Positions 17,110-25,189 are shown, numbered from the stretch's first letter. The stretch: 41,210 bases of DNA from Betaproteobacteria bacterium (GCA_021298815.1 JAJTHE010000099.1:1-41210); one strand, 5' to 3'. A program made the numbers and translations. Notes: a model not told the origin generated them from the sequence alone.

Positions 17110-17877
17110 ATGGATCCAGCCAACGACGCACCGGCCTCGCCGCCCGGGACCCTGCTGCTCGAGACCCGCGGCGCGGTGCGCCTGCTCACGCTGAACCGGC
17201 CCGGCAAGCTCAATGCGATGGACACCGCGATGATCGAAGGCCTGGTGCACGCGCTGCAGGCGGCCGAGGCGGACGATGCGGTCGGTGCGATCGTCATCGC
17301 CGGGGCCGGCCGCGGGTTCTCCGCGGGGGCCGATACCTCGGAGTTCAGGGACATCGCCCCTGCCGAGCGGCACCGCGTCGAGCGCCGCAGCGCGCTAACG
17401 GCCTCGCTGCAGGAACTGCTGCCCGGCCTCGGCCGGCCGGTGCTCGCCGCCACCCACGGGCACGTGCTGGGCGGCGGCTGCGCGCTCGCCCTCGCCTGCG
17501 ACATGGTGGTCGCGGCAGAGAGTTCCCGCTTCGGCTACCCCGAGGTGAAGCGCGGCATCCTCGCCTCGTCGGTCACGCCCAACCTCGCGCGGCAGGTGGG
17601 CACCAAGGCGGCGTTCGAACTGCTGCTGACCGGCCGTTCGATCGGCCCGGTGCGCGCGCTCGAGCTCGGGCTGGTGAACCGCATCGTGCCCGATGGCACG
17701 CAGGTCGAGGCGGCCGTTGCACTGGCGGCCGAACTGGCCGCCCTGCCCGCGCCTGCGCTGCGCGCGACCAAGCGGCTCTTCTACCGCACGCTCGATGTCG
17801 ACCTCGCGCGCGCCATGCAGCTCGCCCACGAGGCGCATGGCGCGCTGCGTGCAGCCGGACCCGCACGTTCGGCGTGA
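17110..17877 (+). CDS. Enoyl-CoA hydratase/isomerase family protein
   Basis: A 255-residue crotonase. The oxyanion-hole segment SAGADTSEF is near 71-79 and GGGCALALACD spans 121-131; the first hydratase Glu is replaced by A125, while the second is kept as E145 in FGYPEVKRG. One-Glu crotonases are usually isomerases or have other activities, though some hydrate. It begins three bases after the PaaG-like gene and probably acts in the same pathway. The two crotonases are clearly divergent, so this is not a recent duplication. The precise reaction is unknown. Confidence 0.88.
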   Translation: MDPANDAPASPPGTLLLETRGAVRLLTLNRPGKLNAMDTAMIEGLVHALQAAEADDAVGAIVIAGAGRGFSAGADTSEFRDIAPAERHRVERRSALTASLQELLPGLGRPVLAATHGHVLGGGCALALACDMVVAAESSRFGYPEVKRGILASSVTPNLARQVGTKAAFELLLTGRSIGPVRALELGLVNRIVPDGTQVEAAVALAAELAALPAPALRATKRLFYRTLDVDLARAMQLAHEAHGALRAAGPARSA

Positions 17878-17921
17878 GCCCGGGCTCGCGGCCCCTGCCG
17901 AAACCTCCTGAAGGACAACCC

Positions 17922-18959
17922 ATGGATATCCCCGCTCCTCGCCGTCCCCGATCCGTTCCGTCCACCCGCCCGCTCCGCGGCGCGCTCCCTGCCGGCGTGC
18001 TGGCGTGCGTGGTCGCCCTGTGCACGACACCGGCCCTCGGGCAAACGCCCAAGGGCGGCGAGGCCTGGCCAGCCCGGCCGGTGCGCTTCATCGTGCCGTT
18101 CGCGCCCGGGGCCGCCAACGACCTGATCGCGCGTGCGCTCAGCTCCAAGCTGTCCGAGGTGTGGAACCAGTCGGTGGTGGTCGACAACCGTCCCGGCGGG
18201 AACACGGTGATCGGCAGCGAGATCGTCGCGCGCGCCGCCCCGGACGGCTACACCCTGCTGCAGACCGGCCTCGCCCATGTGCTCAACCCGTCGGTGATCG
18301 CCAAGCTGCCATACGATTCGGTGCGCGATTTCTCGATGATCGGCCTGACCGGACAGTCTCCGTTCGTGCTGGTGGTCAACACGTCCCTGCCGGTGAAGTC
18401 AGTGAAGGACCTGGTCGCGCTGGCCAGGGCGAAGTCGGGCACGCTCGCCTATGGTTCGACCGGCGCCGGCGGCACCTCGCACCTCATGGGCGAGCTGCTG
18501 AAGAGTATGGCCGGCATCGACGTGATCCATGTGCCCTACAAGGGACTTGCACCGGCGCTGACCGACGTGATCGGCGGGCAGATCCAGTTCAGCTTCGGCA
18601 GCTGGTCGACCGTCGGTCCGTTCGTCACCGCCGGCAAGCTGCGTGCGATCGCGGTGACCAGCGAGAAGCGCAGCGCAATCACGCCCGACCTGCCGACGAT
18701 CTCGGAGTCGGGCTTCAAGGGCTATGACGCCACGCCCTGGTGGGGCATCGTCGGGCCGGGCGGCATGCCGCGCCCCCTGCTGTCCCGGCTCAACGGCGAC
18801 CTCAACAAGGCGATGGAGAGCGCCGAGATGAAGGAACGCTTCGGCCGCCAGGGCATCGAGATCGTGACCAGCACGCCGGAGGCGTTCGCCGCGCTGATCA
18901 AGTCCGAGATCGTGCGCTGGGGCAAGATCGTCAAGACCGCCGGCATCAAGGCGGACTGA
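17922..18959 (+). CDS. Bug-family (TctC-like) periplasmic solute-binding protein, copy 2
   Basis: A 345-residue protein with a long n-region (about 20 residues rich in Arg and Pro), a hydrophobic core about 22-37 and predicted cleavage after ALGQ. The ligand-loop motif is PFAPGAANDLIARAL near residue 57, a variant of the usual PPGGxxD. VDNRPGGNTVIGSEIVAR and HVPYKGLAPALTDV follow. It sits between the crotonase and NDP-forming ligase genes, in the same direction, so it is likely part of the operon. ATG 17922 follows AAGGA. Its difference from copy 1 suggests a second ligand, perhaps an intermediate or related acid (inference). Confidence 0.92.
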   Translation: MDIPAPRRPRSVPSTRPLRGALPAGVLACVVALCTTPALGQTPKGGEAWPARPVRFIVPFAPGAANDLIARALSSKLSEVWNQSVVVDNRPGGNTVIGSEIVARAAPDGYTLLQTGLAHVLNPSVIAKLPYDSVRDFSMIGLTGQSPFVLVVNTSLPVKSVKDLVALARAKSGTLAYGSTGAGGTSHLMGELLKSMAGIDVIHVPYKGLAPALTDVIGGQIQFSFGSWSTVGPFVTAGKLRAIAVTSEKRSAITPDLPTISESGFKGYDATPWWGIVGPGGMPRPLLSRLNGDLNKAMESAEMKERFGRQGIEIVTSTPEAFAALIKSEIVRWGKIVKTAGIKAD

Positions 18960-18960
18960 G

Positions 18961-21105
18961 ATGACGGCGGACTTTTCCCGGTTGCTGGAGCCGCGTGGCG
19001 TCGCCGTGATCGGCGCGAGCGAGGACGCGCGCAAGATCGGCGGCCAGCCGATGCGCTTCCTGACCGAGTTCGGCTACACCGGCGCGGTCTATCCGGTGAA
19101 CCCGCGCTACGAGACGGTGCGTGGCCTGCGCTGCTATGCGAGTGCTGCCGACCTGCCGCAGCCCTGCGATGTCGGGCTGATCGCAGTGCCCGCCGCGTCG
19201 GTGCCGGCGGCGATCCGCGACCTCGGCCGCGCCGGCGTTCCACATGCGATCGTGCTGTCGGCCGGTTTCCGGGAGCTGGGCGAACGCGGCATGGCGCTGC
19301 AGCGCGAACTCGACCAGGCGCTCGCCGACACCGGCATCCGCATCATCGGGCCCAACTGCCAGGGCGTGATGAACCTGCGTGCGCGGGCCTACCTCGGCTT
19401 CGGCCACTCGTTCTCGAACCCCGGCCTGAAGGCCGGGCCGGTGTCGATGGTGACCCAGAGCGGCGGCTTCGGATATTCGGTGGTGTCGGCCGCGCAGCGC
19501 GAGGGCATCGGCTTCAGCTACGTGTTCTCCACCGGCAACGAGGCGAACATCAGCTCGCTCGAGATGATGGCCTACCTGATCGAGCGGCCCGAGGTCGAGG
19601 TGCTGGTGACCTACATGGAGGGGCTCACCGACGGGCGTGCGCTGCTCGCGCTGGGCGAGCGGGCGCTGCAGCTGGGCAAGCCGATCCTGGTCTGGAAGGT
19701 CGGCAACACCGCTGCCGGCCGGCGAGCGGTCGCGTCGCACACCGCCAATCTGACCGCCGGCGCCGAGCTCTACCGGGCGGCGTTCGAGCGCGGTGGTTTC
19801 GTGCAGATCCGCGACATCGACGACCTGATCGATACCCTGCACGCCTTCCTCGGCGGCCGCCTGCCGAAAGGCAACGGCGTGACCATCCTCACCACCTCCG
19901 GTGGCGCAGGGGTGCTGATGGCCGATCGCTGCGAGGAAGCAGGTCTCGCACTGCCGCTGCCCAGCCAGGCCTCGGTCGATGCGATCCGCCGCGTCGCTCC
20001 CGACTTCGCGTCGCTCGGCAACCCGCTGGACGTGACCGCGCATTTCTCCCCCGCGTGGAAGGAATACAACCAGATCATCCGCACCCTGCTCGCCGACCCG
20101 ACCGTCGACCTCTTGATGCCGCGCTCGATCGGCGGCGCCAATGCAGATGCCTGGAGCACCGAACTGCTGGAGATCCTGAAGGGCACCGACAAGCCGGTGA
20201 TCATCAGCCAGAACGAGCCACCGGAGCGCATCCAGGGGATGATCGACCGGCTGCGCGCGGCGCGCGTGCCGATGATCCCGACGCCGGCACGCTGTGCGGC
20301 GGCGGCCGGCGCGCTGTCGACCTTCGCGGCCCGATTGCGCGCATACGCGGCGCGCCCGACGCCGGGCGAGCGCTGCGTGCCGCGTGCCGCCCTCGACCTG
20401 CCGGCGGCCGGCGGTACCCTGGGCGAGCACCGGTCGAAGGCGATCCTCGCCGCCTACGGCATTCCGGTCACGCGCGAGGTGCTGCTGCCGGCCGACGAGA
20501 TCGGCCGCTTGTCGGCGCTGCCGTTCGAGCCGCCGTGGGCGGTCAAGGTCGAATCGCCGGACATCCCGCACAAGACCGAGGCCGGTTGCGTGCGCCTCGG
20601 CGTGCCGGGCCTGCTCGCACTCAAGGCTGCCGCGCGGGAGGTCGAGGACAATGCCCGCCGCTATCGCGCGGATGCGCGGATCGACGGGATCCTGGTGACC
20701 GAGATGGCCCGCGGTACCGAGGTGATCGTGGGCGCCGTGGTCGATCCGGTGTTCGGCCCGGTGGTGATGTTCGGACTCGGCGGCGTGTTCACCGAACTGC
20801 TCGGCGACGTCACCCACGAGTTCGCCCCGTTCGACCTGGCGACCGCGCATGCGATGATCGGGCGCATCCAGGCGGCGCCGCTGCTGACCGGCTACCGGGG
20901 ACGCCCGCCGCTGGATGTCGCGGCCCTGGCCCGGGTGCTGTCCAGCGTGTCGTGGCTGATCGTCGACCATGCCGATCGCATCGCCGAGATCGACCTGAAC
21001 CCGCTGTTCGTCGGCGAGCGCGGGATCGTCGCCGCGGACGCCCTGGTGGCACTGGTGCCGGCGCCGGCTTCCGCGCCGGCTACTGCGCCGGAAAATCGTG
21101 TCTGA
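18961..21105 (+). CDS. NDP-forming acyl-CoA synthetase (acetate-CoA ligase family), fused alpha-beta
   Basis: A 714-residue fused enzyme. The CoA-binding Rossmann domain is at the N terminus (GVAVIGASEDARKIGG, about 13-28). The succinyl-CoA-ligase-like domain has GPNCQGVMN near 130, TQSGGFG near 165 and the phospho-acceptor histidine H260 in VASHTANL. The ATP-grasp_5 domain fills about 480-700 (PWAVKVESPDIPHKTEAG; FGLGGVFTELLGDV; EIDLNPLFV). It makes acyl-CoA with ATP or GTP through a phosphohistidine. It is the second CoA ligase of the cluster; one may act on the parent acid and one on a released fragment. The gene starts one base after the Bug stop. Its last codons and stop lie within a palindromic repeat-like sequence, so the C terminus may have been altered. 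Confidence 0.92.
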   Translation: MTADFSRLLEPRGVAVIGASEDARKIGGQPMRFLTEFGYTGAVYPVNPRYETVRGLRCYASAADLPQPCDVGLIAVPAASVPAAIRDLGRAGVPHAIVLSAGFRELGERGMALQRELDQALADTGIRIIGPNCQGVMNLRARAYLGFGHSFSNPGLKAGPVSMVTQSGGFGYSVVSAAQREGIGFSYVFSTGNEANISSLEMMAYLIERPEVEVLVTYMEGLTDGRALLALGERALQLGKPILVWKVGNTAAGRRAVASHTANLTAGAELYRAAFERGGFVQIRDIDDLIDTLHAFLGGRLPKGNGVTILTTSGGAGVLMADRCEEAGLALPLPSQASVDAIRRVAPDFASLGNPLDVTAHFSPAWKEYNQIIRTLLADPTVDLLMPRSIGGANADAWSTELLEILKGTDKPVIISQNEPPERIQGMIDRLRAARVPMIPTPARCAAAAGALSTFAARLRAYAARPTPGERCVPRAALDLPAAGGTLGEHRSKAILAAYGIPVTREVLLPADEIGRLSALPFEPPWAVKVESPDIPHKTEAGCVRLGVPGLLALKAAAREVEDNARRYRADARIDGILVTEMARGTEVIVGAVVDPVFGPVVMFGLGGVFTELLGDVTHEFAPFDLATAHAMIGRIQAAPLLTGYRGRPPLDVAALARVLSSVSWLIVDHADRIAEIDLNPLFVGERGIVAADALVALVPAPASAPATAPENRV

Positions 21106-21116
21106 CCCCATTTTTC
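21091..21116. repeat. Possible REP-type repeat remnant with GAAAAT/ATTTTTC arms
   Basis: The arms GAAAAT (21091-21096) and ATTTTTC (21110-21116) flank a GTCTGACCCC core. I recall similar GGGTCTGACCCC-type sequences scattered near REP-associated Y1 transposases in proteobacteria; this is memory, not a search. It is AT-rich relative to its surroundings and supplies the TGA stop (21103-21105) of the NDP-forming ligase. No transposase is present. Confidence 0.4.
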
Positions 21117-21138
21117 TGAAGAGAGGATCTACCGGACC

Positions 21139-21522
21139 ATGGACCTGAAGCAGCAGTCGCCGCTCGGCAAGTTCATCGAGCACCTCAAGGCGGGCGAGTT
21201 CGCCTACCAGTACAGCGCCGCCGACGGCAAGGCGTTCTTCTATCCGCGCGTGGTGGCCCCGACCAGCGGAGCCGCGCTCGAATGGAAGGTCTCGAAGGGC
21301 CTGGGCACGGTGTATTCGACGACCTGGATCCCGGTCAAGGATGGCCAGCCCTACAACGTCGCGCTGATCGACATGGACGAAGGCTTCCGCCTGATGAGCC
21401 GGGTCGAGGACATCGGCGCGAAGGACGTGACGATCGGCATGCGGGTGAAGTTCCGCGCGCATCCGGGCGACAAGCCGGACGACCCGCCCTATCCCGTGTT
21501 CACCGCCGTGGAGGGCGCATGA
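21139..21522 (+). CDS. DUF35 OB-fold protein, partner of the thiolase-like enzyme
   Basis: A 127-residue protein of the DUF35 (ChsH2 C-terminal / OB-fold acyl-CoA-associated) family: EHLKAGEFAYQYSAADGKAFFYPRV at the N terminus (about 14-38, key residues only), then the OB-fold with GTVYSTTWIP and IGMRVKFRA. The four cysteines of the usual rubredoxin-like zinc ribbon are all absent, so it cannot bind zinc in the usual way. DUF35 proteins form complexes with SCP2-type thiolases or with Ltp2 aldolase and shape the acyl-CoA site. The next gene, a thiolase-like protein, overlaps it by four bases, which strongly suggests a complex. The start ATG 21139 follows GAGAGGA at long spacing. Confidence 0.85.
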   Translation: MDLKQQSPLGKFIEHLKAGEFAYQYSAADGKAFFYPRVVAPTSGAALEWKVSKGLGTVYSTTWIPVKDGQPYNVALIDMDEGFRLMSRVEDIGAKDVTIGMRVKFRAHPGDKPDDPPYPVFTAVEGA

Positions 21523-22679
21523 TGCAGAACCTGTTGAAGCGAGGCAGTGCCGCGATCGTCGGCGTGGCGGAATCCGACCTGGGCCTGGTGGCGCCGCATA
21601 CCAGCCCAATCGACCTGATGGCGCAGGGCGTGATGCGCGCGCTGGACGACTGCGGGCTGAAGCTGTCCGATGTCGACGCGCTGTTCGCCGCGACCTCGCA
21701 GGCACGCTTCTCGACGATGATGCTGAAGGAGTACCTGGGCCTGAACCCGACCTGGAACGACAACACGCAGATCGGCGGCTCGTCGTTCGAGGCGCATGTC
21801 GCCCATGCCTGGGCGGCGATCCAGCTAGGCCAGTGCGAGGTCGCGGTGATCACCTACGGCAGCACGCAGCGCTCGGTGTCGCGCGCCGCCGCCAGCCCGC
21901 GCGAGTACAACTACTACGAGGCACCGTTCAAGCCGTTCATGCCGCCGACCGCCTATGCGATGGCGGCCGCGCGCCACATGCACCAGTACGGCACGACGCG
22001 CGAGCAGCTCGCCGAAGTGGCGGTCGCCGCGCGCCAGTGGGCGCTGATGAACCCGGCGGCCTGGGAGAAGGAGCCGCTGACCATCGAGCAGGTGCTCGCC
22101 TCGCGCATGGTCAGCCATCCGCTGTCGGTGCGCGACTGCTGCCTGGTGACCGATGGCGGCGGCGCGATCGTGATGACCTCGGGCGAGCGTGCGAAGACGC
22201 TGAAGAAGAAGCCGGTGTACCCGATCGGCTATGGCGAAGGCATCTCGCACAACAGCATCGCGAACATGGCAGACCTCACGGTCACCGGCGCCGCGGTGTC
22301 CGGGCCGCGTGCCTACGCGATGGCCGGCCTTGGCCCGAAGGACATCGACGTGGTCGAGCTGTACGACGCGTTCACGATCACGCCGATCCTGTTCCTGGAA
22401 GACCTCGGATTCTGTCCGAAGGGCGAAGGCGGACGCTTCGTCTCGGGCGGCCGGATCGCCCCGGGCGGCGAACTGCCGGTGGACACCAACGGCGGCGGGC
22501 TGTCGTACTGCCATCCGGGCATGTACGGCCTGTTCATCCTGATCGAGGCGGTGCGCCAGCTGCGCGGGGAATGCGGCCAGCGGCAGGTGAAGGATGCCGA
22601 GACCGCGATCGTGCACGGCAACGGCGGCGTGCTGTCGAGCCAGATCACCTGCATCCTGGGTGGCCCATCGACGGTCTGA
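21519..22679 (+). CDS. SCP2/thiolase-like protein lacking the nucleophilic cysteine (possible retro-aldolase)
   Basis: A 386-residue thiolase-fold protein. At the position of the thiolase nucleophile (NRxCxSG) the sequence reads QIGGSSFEAH (84-93), with Gly/Ser instead of Cys. The active-site segments ELYDAFT (Y282) and NGGGLSYCHPGMYG (Y330, H332) are kept, and the C-terminal CxG segment is replaced by VHGNGGVLSSQ. Such non-Cys thiolase homologues paired with DUF35 include Ltp2, a steroid side-chain aldolase, so carbon-carbon cleavage by a retro-aldol reaction is possible. A thiolase using a different residue, or a non-catalytic carrier role, are alternatives. ATG 21519 overlaps the DUF35 stop; ATG 21522 is also possible. 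It is the last enzyme of the run. Confidence 0.87.
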   Translation: MMQNLLKRGSAAIVGVAESDLGLVAPHTSPIDLMAQGVMRALDDCGLKLSDVDALFAATSQARFSTMMLKEYLGLNPTWNDNTQIGGSSFEAHVAHAWAAIQLGQCEVAVITYGSTQRSVSRAAASPREYNYYEAPFKPFMPPTAYAMAAARHMHQYGTTREQLAEVAVAARQWALMNPAAWEKEPLTIEQVLASRMVSHPLSVRDCCLVTDGGGAIVMTSGERAKTLKKKPVYPIGYGEGISHNSIANMADLTVTGAAVSGPRAYAMAGLGPKDIDVVELYDAFTITPILFLEDLGFCPKGEGGRFVSGGRIAPGGELPVDTNGGGLSYCHPGMYGLFILIEAVRQLRGECGQRQVKDAETAIVHGNGGVLSSQITCILGGPSTV

Positions 22680-22683
22680 GTCC

Positions 22684-23307
22684 ATGCTGAACGCGATGCG
22701 CGGCCCGCCGGGCGGGTGCGCATCGCCGCCGCGGCCCTGGTGGCTTGCGCTGGTGCTCGTGTCGGTGCTCGCGCTGCCTGCAGCCGTGCCGGCGGCAGGC
22801 GCGGCCGGCATCGGCATCGAACGGTCGGCGCAGGGCCAGCGCCTCGATCGTTCGATCCGGCGGATCAGCCTGTCGCACCACGTGATCCGCATCCGCGGCC
22901 TGGCGCCGATCTGCCCGCAGATGAAGCGCGTGCTGTCGATGAACGTGCGCTACGCAGACCTGGACGGCGACAACGCGGAAGAGGCGGTGGTCGAGGCCGT
23001 GACCTGCCAGTCGAAGGACGGCAGCGCGGACCTGGTCGGCGTCTACAAGTACCAGTTGCCCGACAGCGTGCGCGAACTGCCCACCGAGCATGCGGTGCGC
23101 TCGGCCGATCCGGTGTTCGCCGGGGCCATCGGCCCGCTGCGGCTGGAACTGATCGATGGCCGGCTGGTACGCTGGTTCGCGATCGAGGGCCCGCGCTGCC
23201 CGGGCGGGAAGGCATCCACGCCCGGGCGGCGGTCCATCGTCTATCGCTGGGGTGGCAGCGGCTTCGTGGTCGATCGCATCCAGGAGACGGCAGCGGGCAC
23301 CTGCTGA
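22684..23307 (+). CDS. Small secreted protein of unknown function
   Basis: A 207-residue protein not recognised as a named family. Residues about 20-42 form a signal peptide (WWLALVLVSVLALPAAVPAAGAA, cut near AGA), so it is periplasmic or secreted. Near residue 92 it has DLDGDNAEEAVVEAV, a calcium-loop-like pattern seen in FG-GAP/VCBS-type repeats, here as a single copy. Cysteines near C77, C107, the GPRCPGG segment and the C-terminal Cys could form disulfides. It starts four bases after the thiolase stop, so it may be read through from the operon, but it has no obvious metabolic role. ATG 22684 and ATG 22696 are both possible starts. Confidence 0.7.
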   Translation: MLNAMRGPPGGCASPPRPWWLALVLVSVLALPAAVPAAGAAGIGIERSAQGQRLDRSIRRISLSHHVIRIRGLAPICPQMKRVLSMNVRYADLDGDNAEEAVVEAVTCQSKDGSADLVGVYKYQLPDSVRELPTEHAVRSADPVFAGAIGPLRLELIDGRLVRWFAIEGPRCPGGKASTPGRRSIVYRWGGSGFVVDRIQETAAGTC

Positions 23308-23396
23308 ACGCGGCCTGCACCGGTCCGCGGGGGCATGCAGGGGCTGCCGCTGGAGGCATGGCCGATGCAGGCAGAGCAGCAAGCGCGCGGACGCGG

Positions 23397-23402
23397 GATA
23401 AT
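23397..23402 (+). promoter_or_regulatory. Weak -10-like hexamer upstream of the amidase gene
   Basis: GATAAT (5 of 6 to the -10 consensus) lies 31 bases before the amidase start, in the 125-base gap after the secreted-protein gene. No -35 hexamer is recognisable at normal spacing. The rest of the gap shows nothing further. Confidence 0.25.
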
Positions 23403-23432
23403 CGCCGCTTCCCGACCTGCGCGAGGTGTCCC

Positions 23433-25118
23433 ATGTCTGCCGTGCCCCCCGGTTCCGCCCCGGCCACCCCTCCCCTTCACCGGCTGACCATCGCCGAAGT
23501 CTCCGACCTGATCCAGTCGAAGCGCCTGTCCTCGGTCGAGTACACCCAGGCGCTGGTGGCGCGCATCGAGACGTTCGAGACGCAGATCAATGCCTTCATC
23601 ACCCCGACCACCGGCCTGGCAGTCGAGCAGGCGCGCGCCGCCGACGCGGCGATCGCCCGCGGCGGCTGGAAAGGCCCACTGCATGGCGTGCCGTTCGCGC
23701 TGAAGGACATCTACGATACCGCCGGGATCCTCACCTCCGGCCATTCCCGGGTCTGCATCGACCGCATCCCTGCGCGGGATTCGACGACCGCGCGCAAGCT
23801 GTACGAGGCCGGCGCCACCCTGCTCGGAAAGCTGGCGACGCACGAGTTCGCCCATGGCGGGCCGTCGTTCGACCTGCCCTGGCCGCCGGCGCGCAATCCC
23901 TGGAACACCGCCTGCTTCACCGGCGGATCCAGCAGCGGCTCTGGTGCGGCGCTGGCCGCGGGCTTCGTGCCGGCCGCGCTAGGCTCCGACACCGGCGGGT
24001 CGATCCGCGGCCCGGCTTCGTGGTGCGGTGTCTCCGGGCTGATGCCGACCTTCGGCCTGGTGTCCCGTGCCGGCGTGATCCCCAACTCGTTCTCCTTCGA
24101 CCATTGCGGGCCGATGGCGCGATCGGTCGAGGATTGCGCGATCCTGCTGCAGGCGCTCGCTGGCTTCGACCCGGCCGACAGCGGCTCGGTGCGTGCCCGC
24201 ATCCCGGACTACCGGGCCGCGCTGACCTCCGACCTGAAAGGCCTGCGCATCGGCGTACTGCGCCACTATTGGGAGGAAGACCAGCCTGCGCCGGCCGACG
24301 TGGTCGCTGCGCTGGATGACGCGATCGGCGTGTTCCGCAGCCTGGGCGCGGTGGTCGAGGACGCCCGCGTGCGCCCGCTGAAGGAGTCGTTCGACATCAA
24401 GGTGATCATCGCCGAGACCGAGATCTTCACCATCCACCTGAAGGCCCTGCAGGAGCGGCCGGGCGATTTCGGCTGGGACTTCCTGCAGCGTGCGCTGCCG
24501 GCGTGCCTGTTCTCGGCGAGCGACTACTTCCGCGCCACGCGCGAACACCGCCGCACGGTGTCGCAGATGATGGGCATCTTCGACCAGTACGACGTGCTGC
24601 TCACCATCGGCCAGGGGGCCGCGCCGCGCCTGGACCACCACGACCCGCTGAACTTCTGGAAGAAGCCCAACCTGTTCACGCCGTCGAACGTCGCCGCCGG
24701 TCCTGCGCTGGTGGTGTGCAGCGGCTTCTCGGCCAGCGGGCTGCCGCTGGGCATGCAGGTGATCGGTCGCCCGTTCGATGAATCCACCGTGCTGCGCGTG
24801 GGCCACGCGTTCCAGCTGGCTACCGACTTCCACCGGCGCGAGCCGGCACTCGTGGCGGGCGCGGCGCAGCCGGCGCTGGCGGCCATCCCGGTGCCGACCG
24901 ACGCCCCGGACACCGATGCGAAGACGCGCGCGCTGTGCGATGCGATGGCCGAGCGGGCCGGGCTGCGGTTGAACGATTCGCAGCGCATCCTGCTCTACCG
25001 TGCCGCCCCGTTCGCACTCGAGATGGTGCAGCGCCTGAAGGGCGACCACGGCTTCGAGGAATCGCCCGGAAACGTGTTCCAGTTCCCCGATGCCATCCTG
25101 TCCCGCGCGCGCGGCTGA
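23433..25118 (+). CDS. Amidase signature family enzyme (GatA-like)
   Basis: A 561-residue amidase-signature hydrolase. The Ser-cisSer-Lys triad is visible: K91 in PFALKDIYDT, cis-Ser S166 in GGSSSGSGAAL, and nucleophile S190 in GSDTGGSIRGPA, with the normal 24-residue spacing. It hydrolyses a small amide, releasing ammonia or an amine. It is not a true GatA because no gatB/gatC is near, and a 65-residue C-terminal extension follows the catalytic domain (from about 495, TDAKTRALCDAM onward). The following genes (oxidoreductase, deacylase, GntR regulator) suggest catabolism of an amide-bearing compound. Start ATG 23433 follows GAGGTG. Confidence 0.92.
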   Translation: MSAVPPGSAPATPPLHRLTIAEVSDLIQSKRLSSVEYTQALVARIETFETQINAFITPTTGLAVEQARAADAAIARGGWKGPLHGVPFALKDIYDTAGILTSGHSRVCIDRIPARDSTTARKLYEAGATLLGKLATHEFAHGGPSFDLPWPPARNPWNTACFTGGSSSGSGAALAAGFVPAALGSDTGGSIRGPASWCGVSGLMPTFGLVSRAGVIPNSFSFDHCGPMARSVEDCAILLQALAGFDPADSGSVRARIPDYRAALTSDLKGLRIGVLRHYWEEDQPAPADVVAALDDAIGVFRSLGAVVEDARVRPLKESFDIKVIIAETEIFTIHLKALQERPGDFGWDFLQRALPACLFSASDYFRATREHRRTVSQMMGIFDQYDVLLTIGQGAAPRLDHHDPLNFWKKPNLFTPSNVAAGPALVVCSGFSASGLPLGMQVIGRPFDESTVLRVGHAFQLATDFHRREPALVAGAAQPALAAIPVPTDAPDTDAKTRALCDAMAERAGLRLNDSQRILLYRAAPFALEMVQRLKGDHGFEESPGNVFQFPDAILSRARG

Positions 25119-25150
25119 CGCCGTTACCTGAACCCGGCCACGGCCCTCCC

Positions 25151-25166
25151 GGACGCACCTGCGTCC
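25151..25166 (+). other. 16-base palindrome between amidase and oxidoreductase genes
   Basis: GGACGCA-CC-TGCGTCC is a perfect 7-bp inverted repeat in the 71-base gap, 23 bases before the oxidoreductase start. With so short a loop it is more likely a protein-binding site than an RNA hairpin; no T-tract follows. Confidence 0.3.
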
Positions 25167-25189
25167 GCCATTCCTGAAGGAAACACGCA

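Noticed and set aside
18946..21705. A very long open frame on the minus strand
   Set aside because: It lies opposite the NDP-forming ligase, DUF35 and thiolase genes and shows no domain motifs. Its composition is the typical His/Arg/Gln-rich shadow of GC-rich coding DNA.
23433..25118. Glu-tRNA(Gln) amidotransferase subunit A
   Set aside because: No gatB or gatC nearby; the catabolic neighbours and C-terminal extension do not fit.
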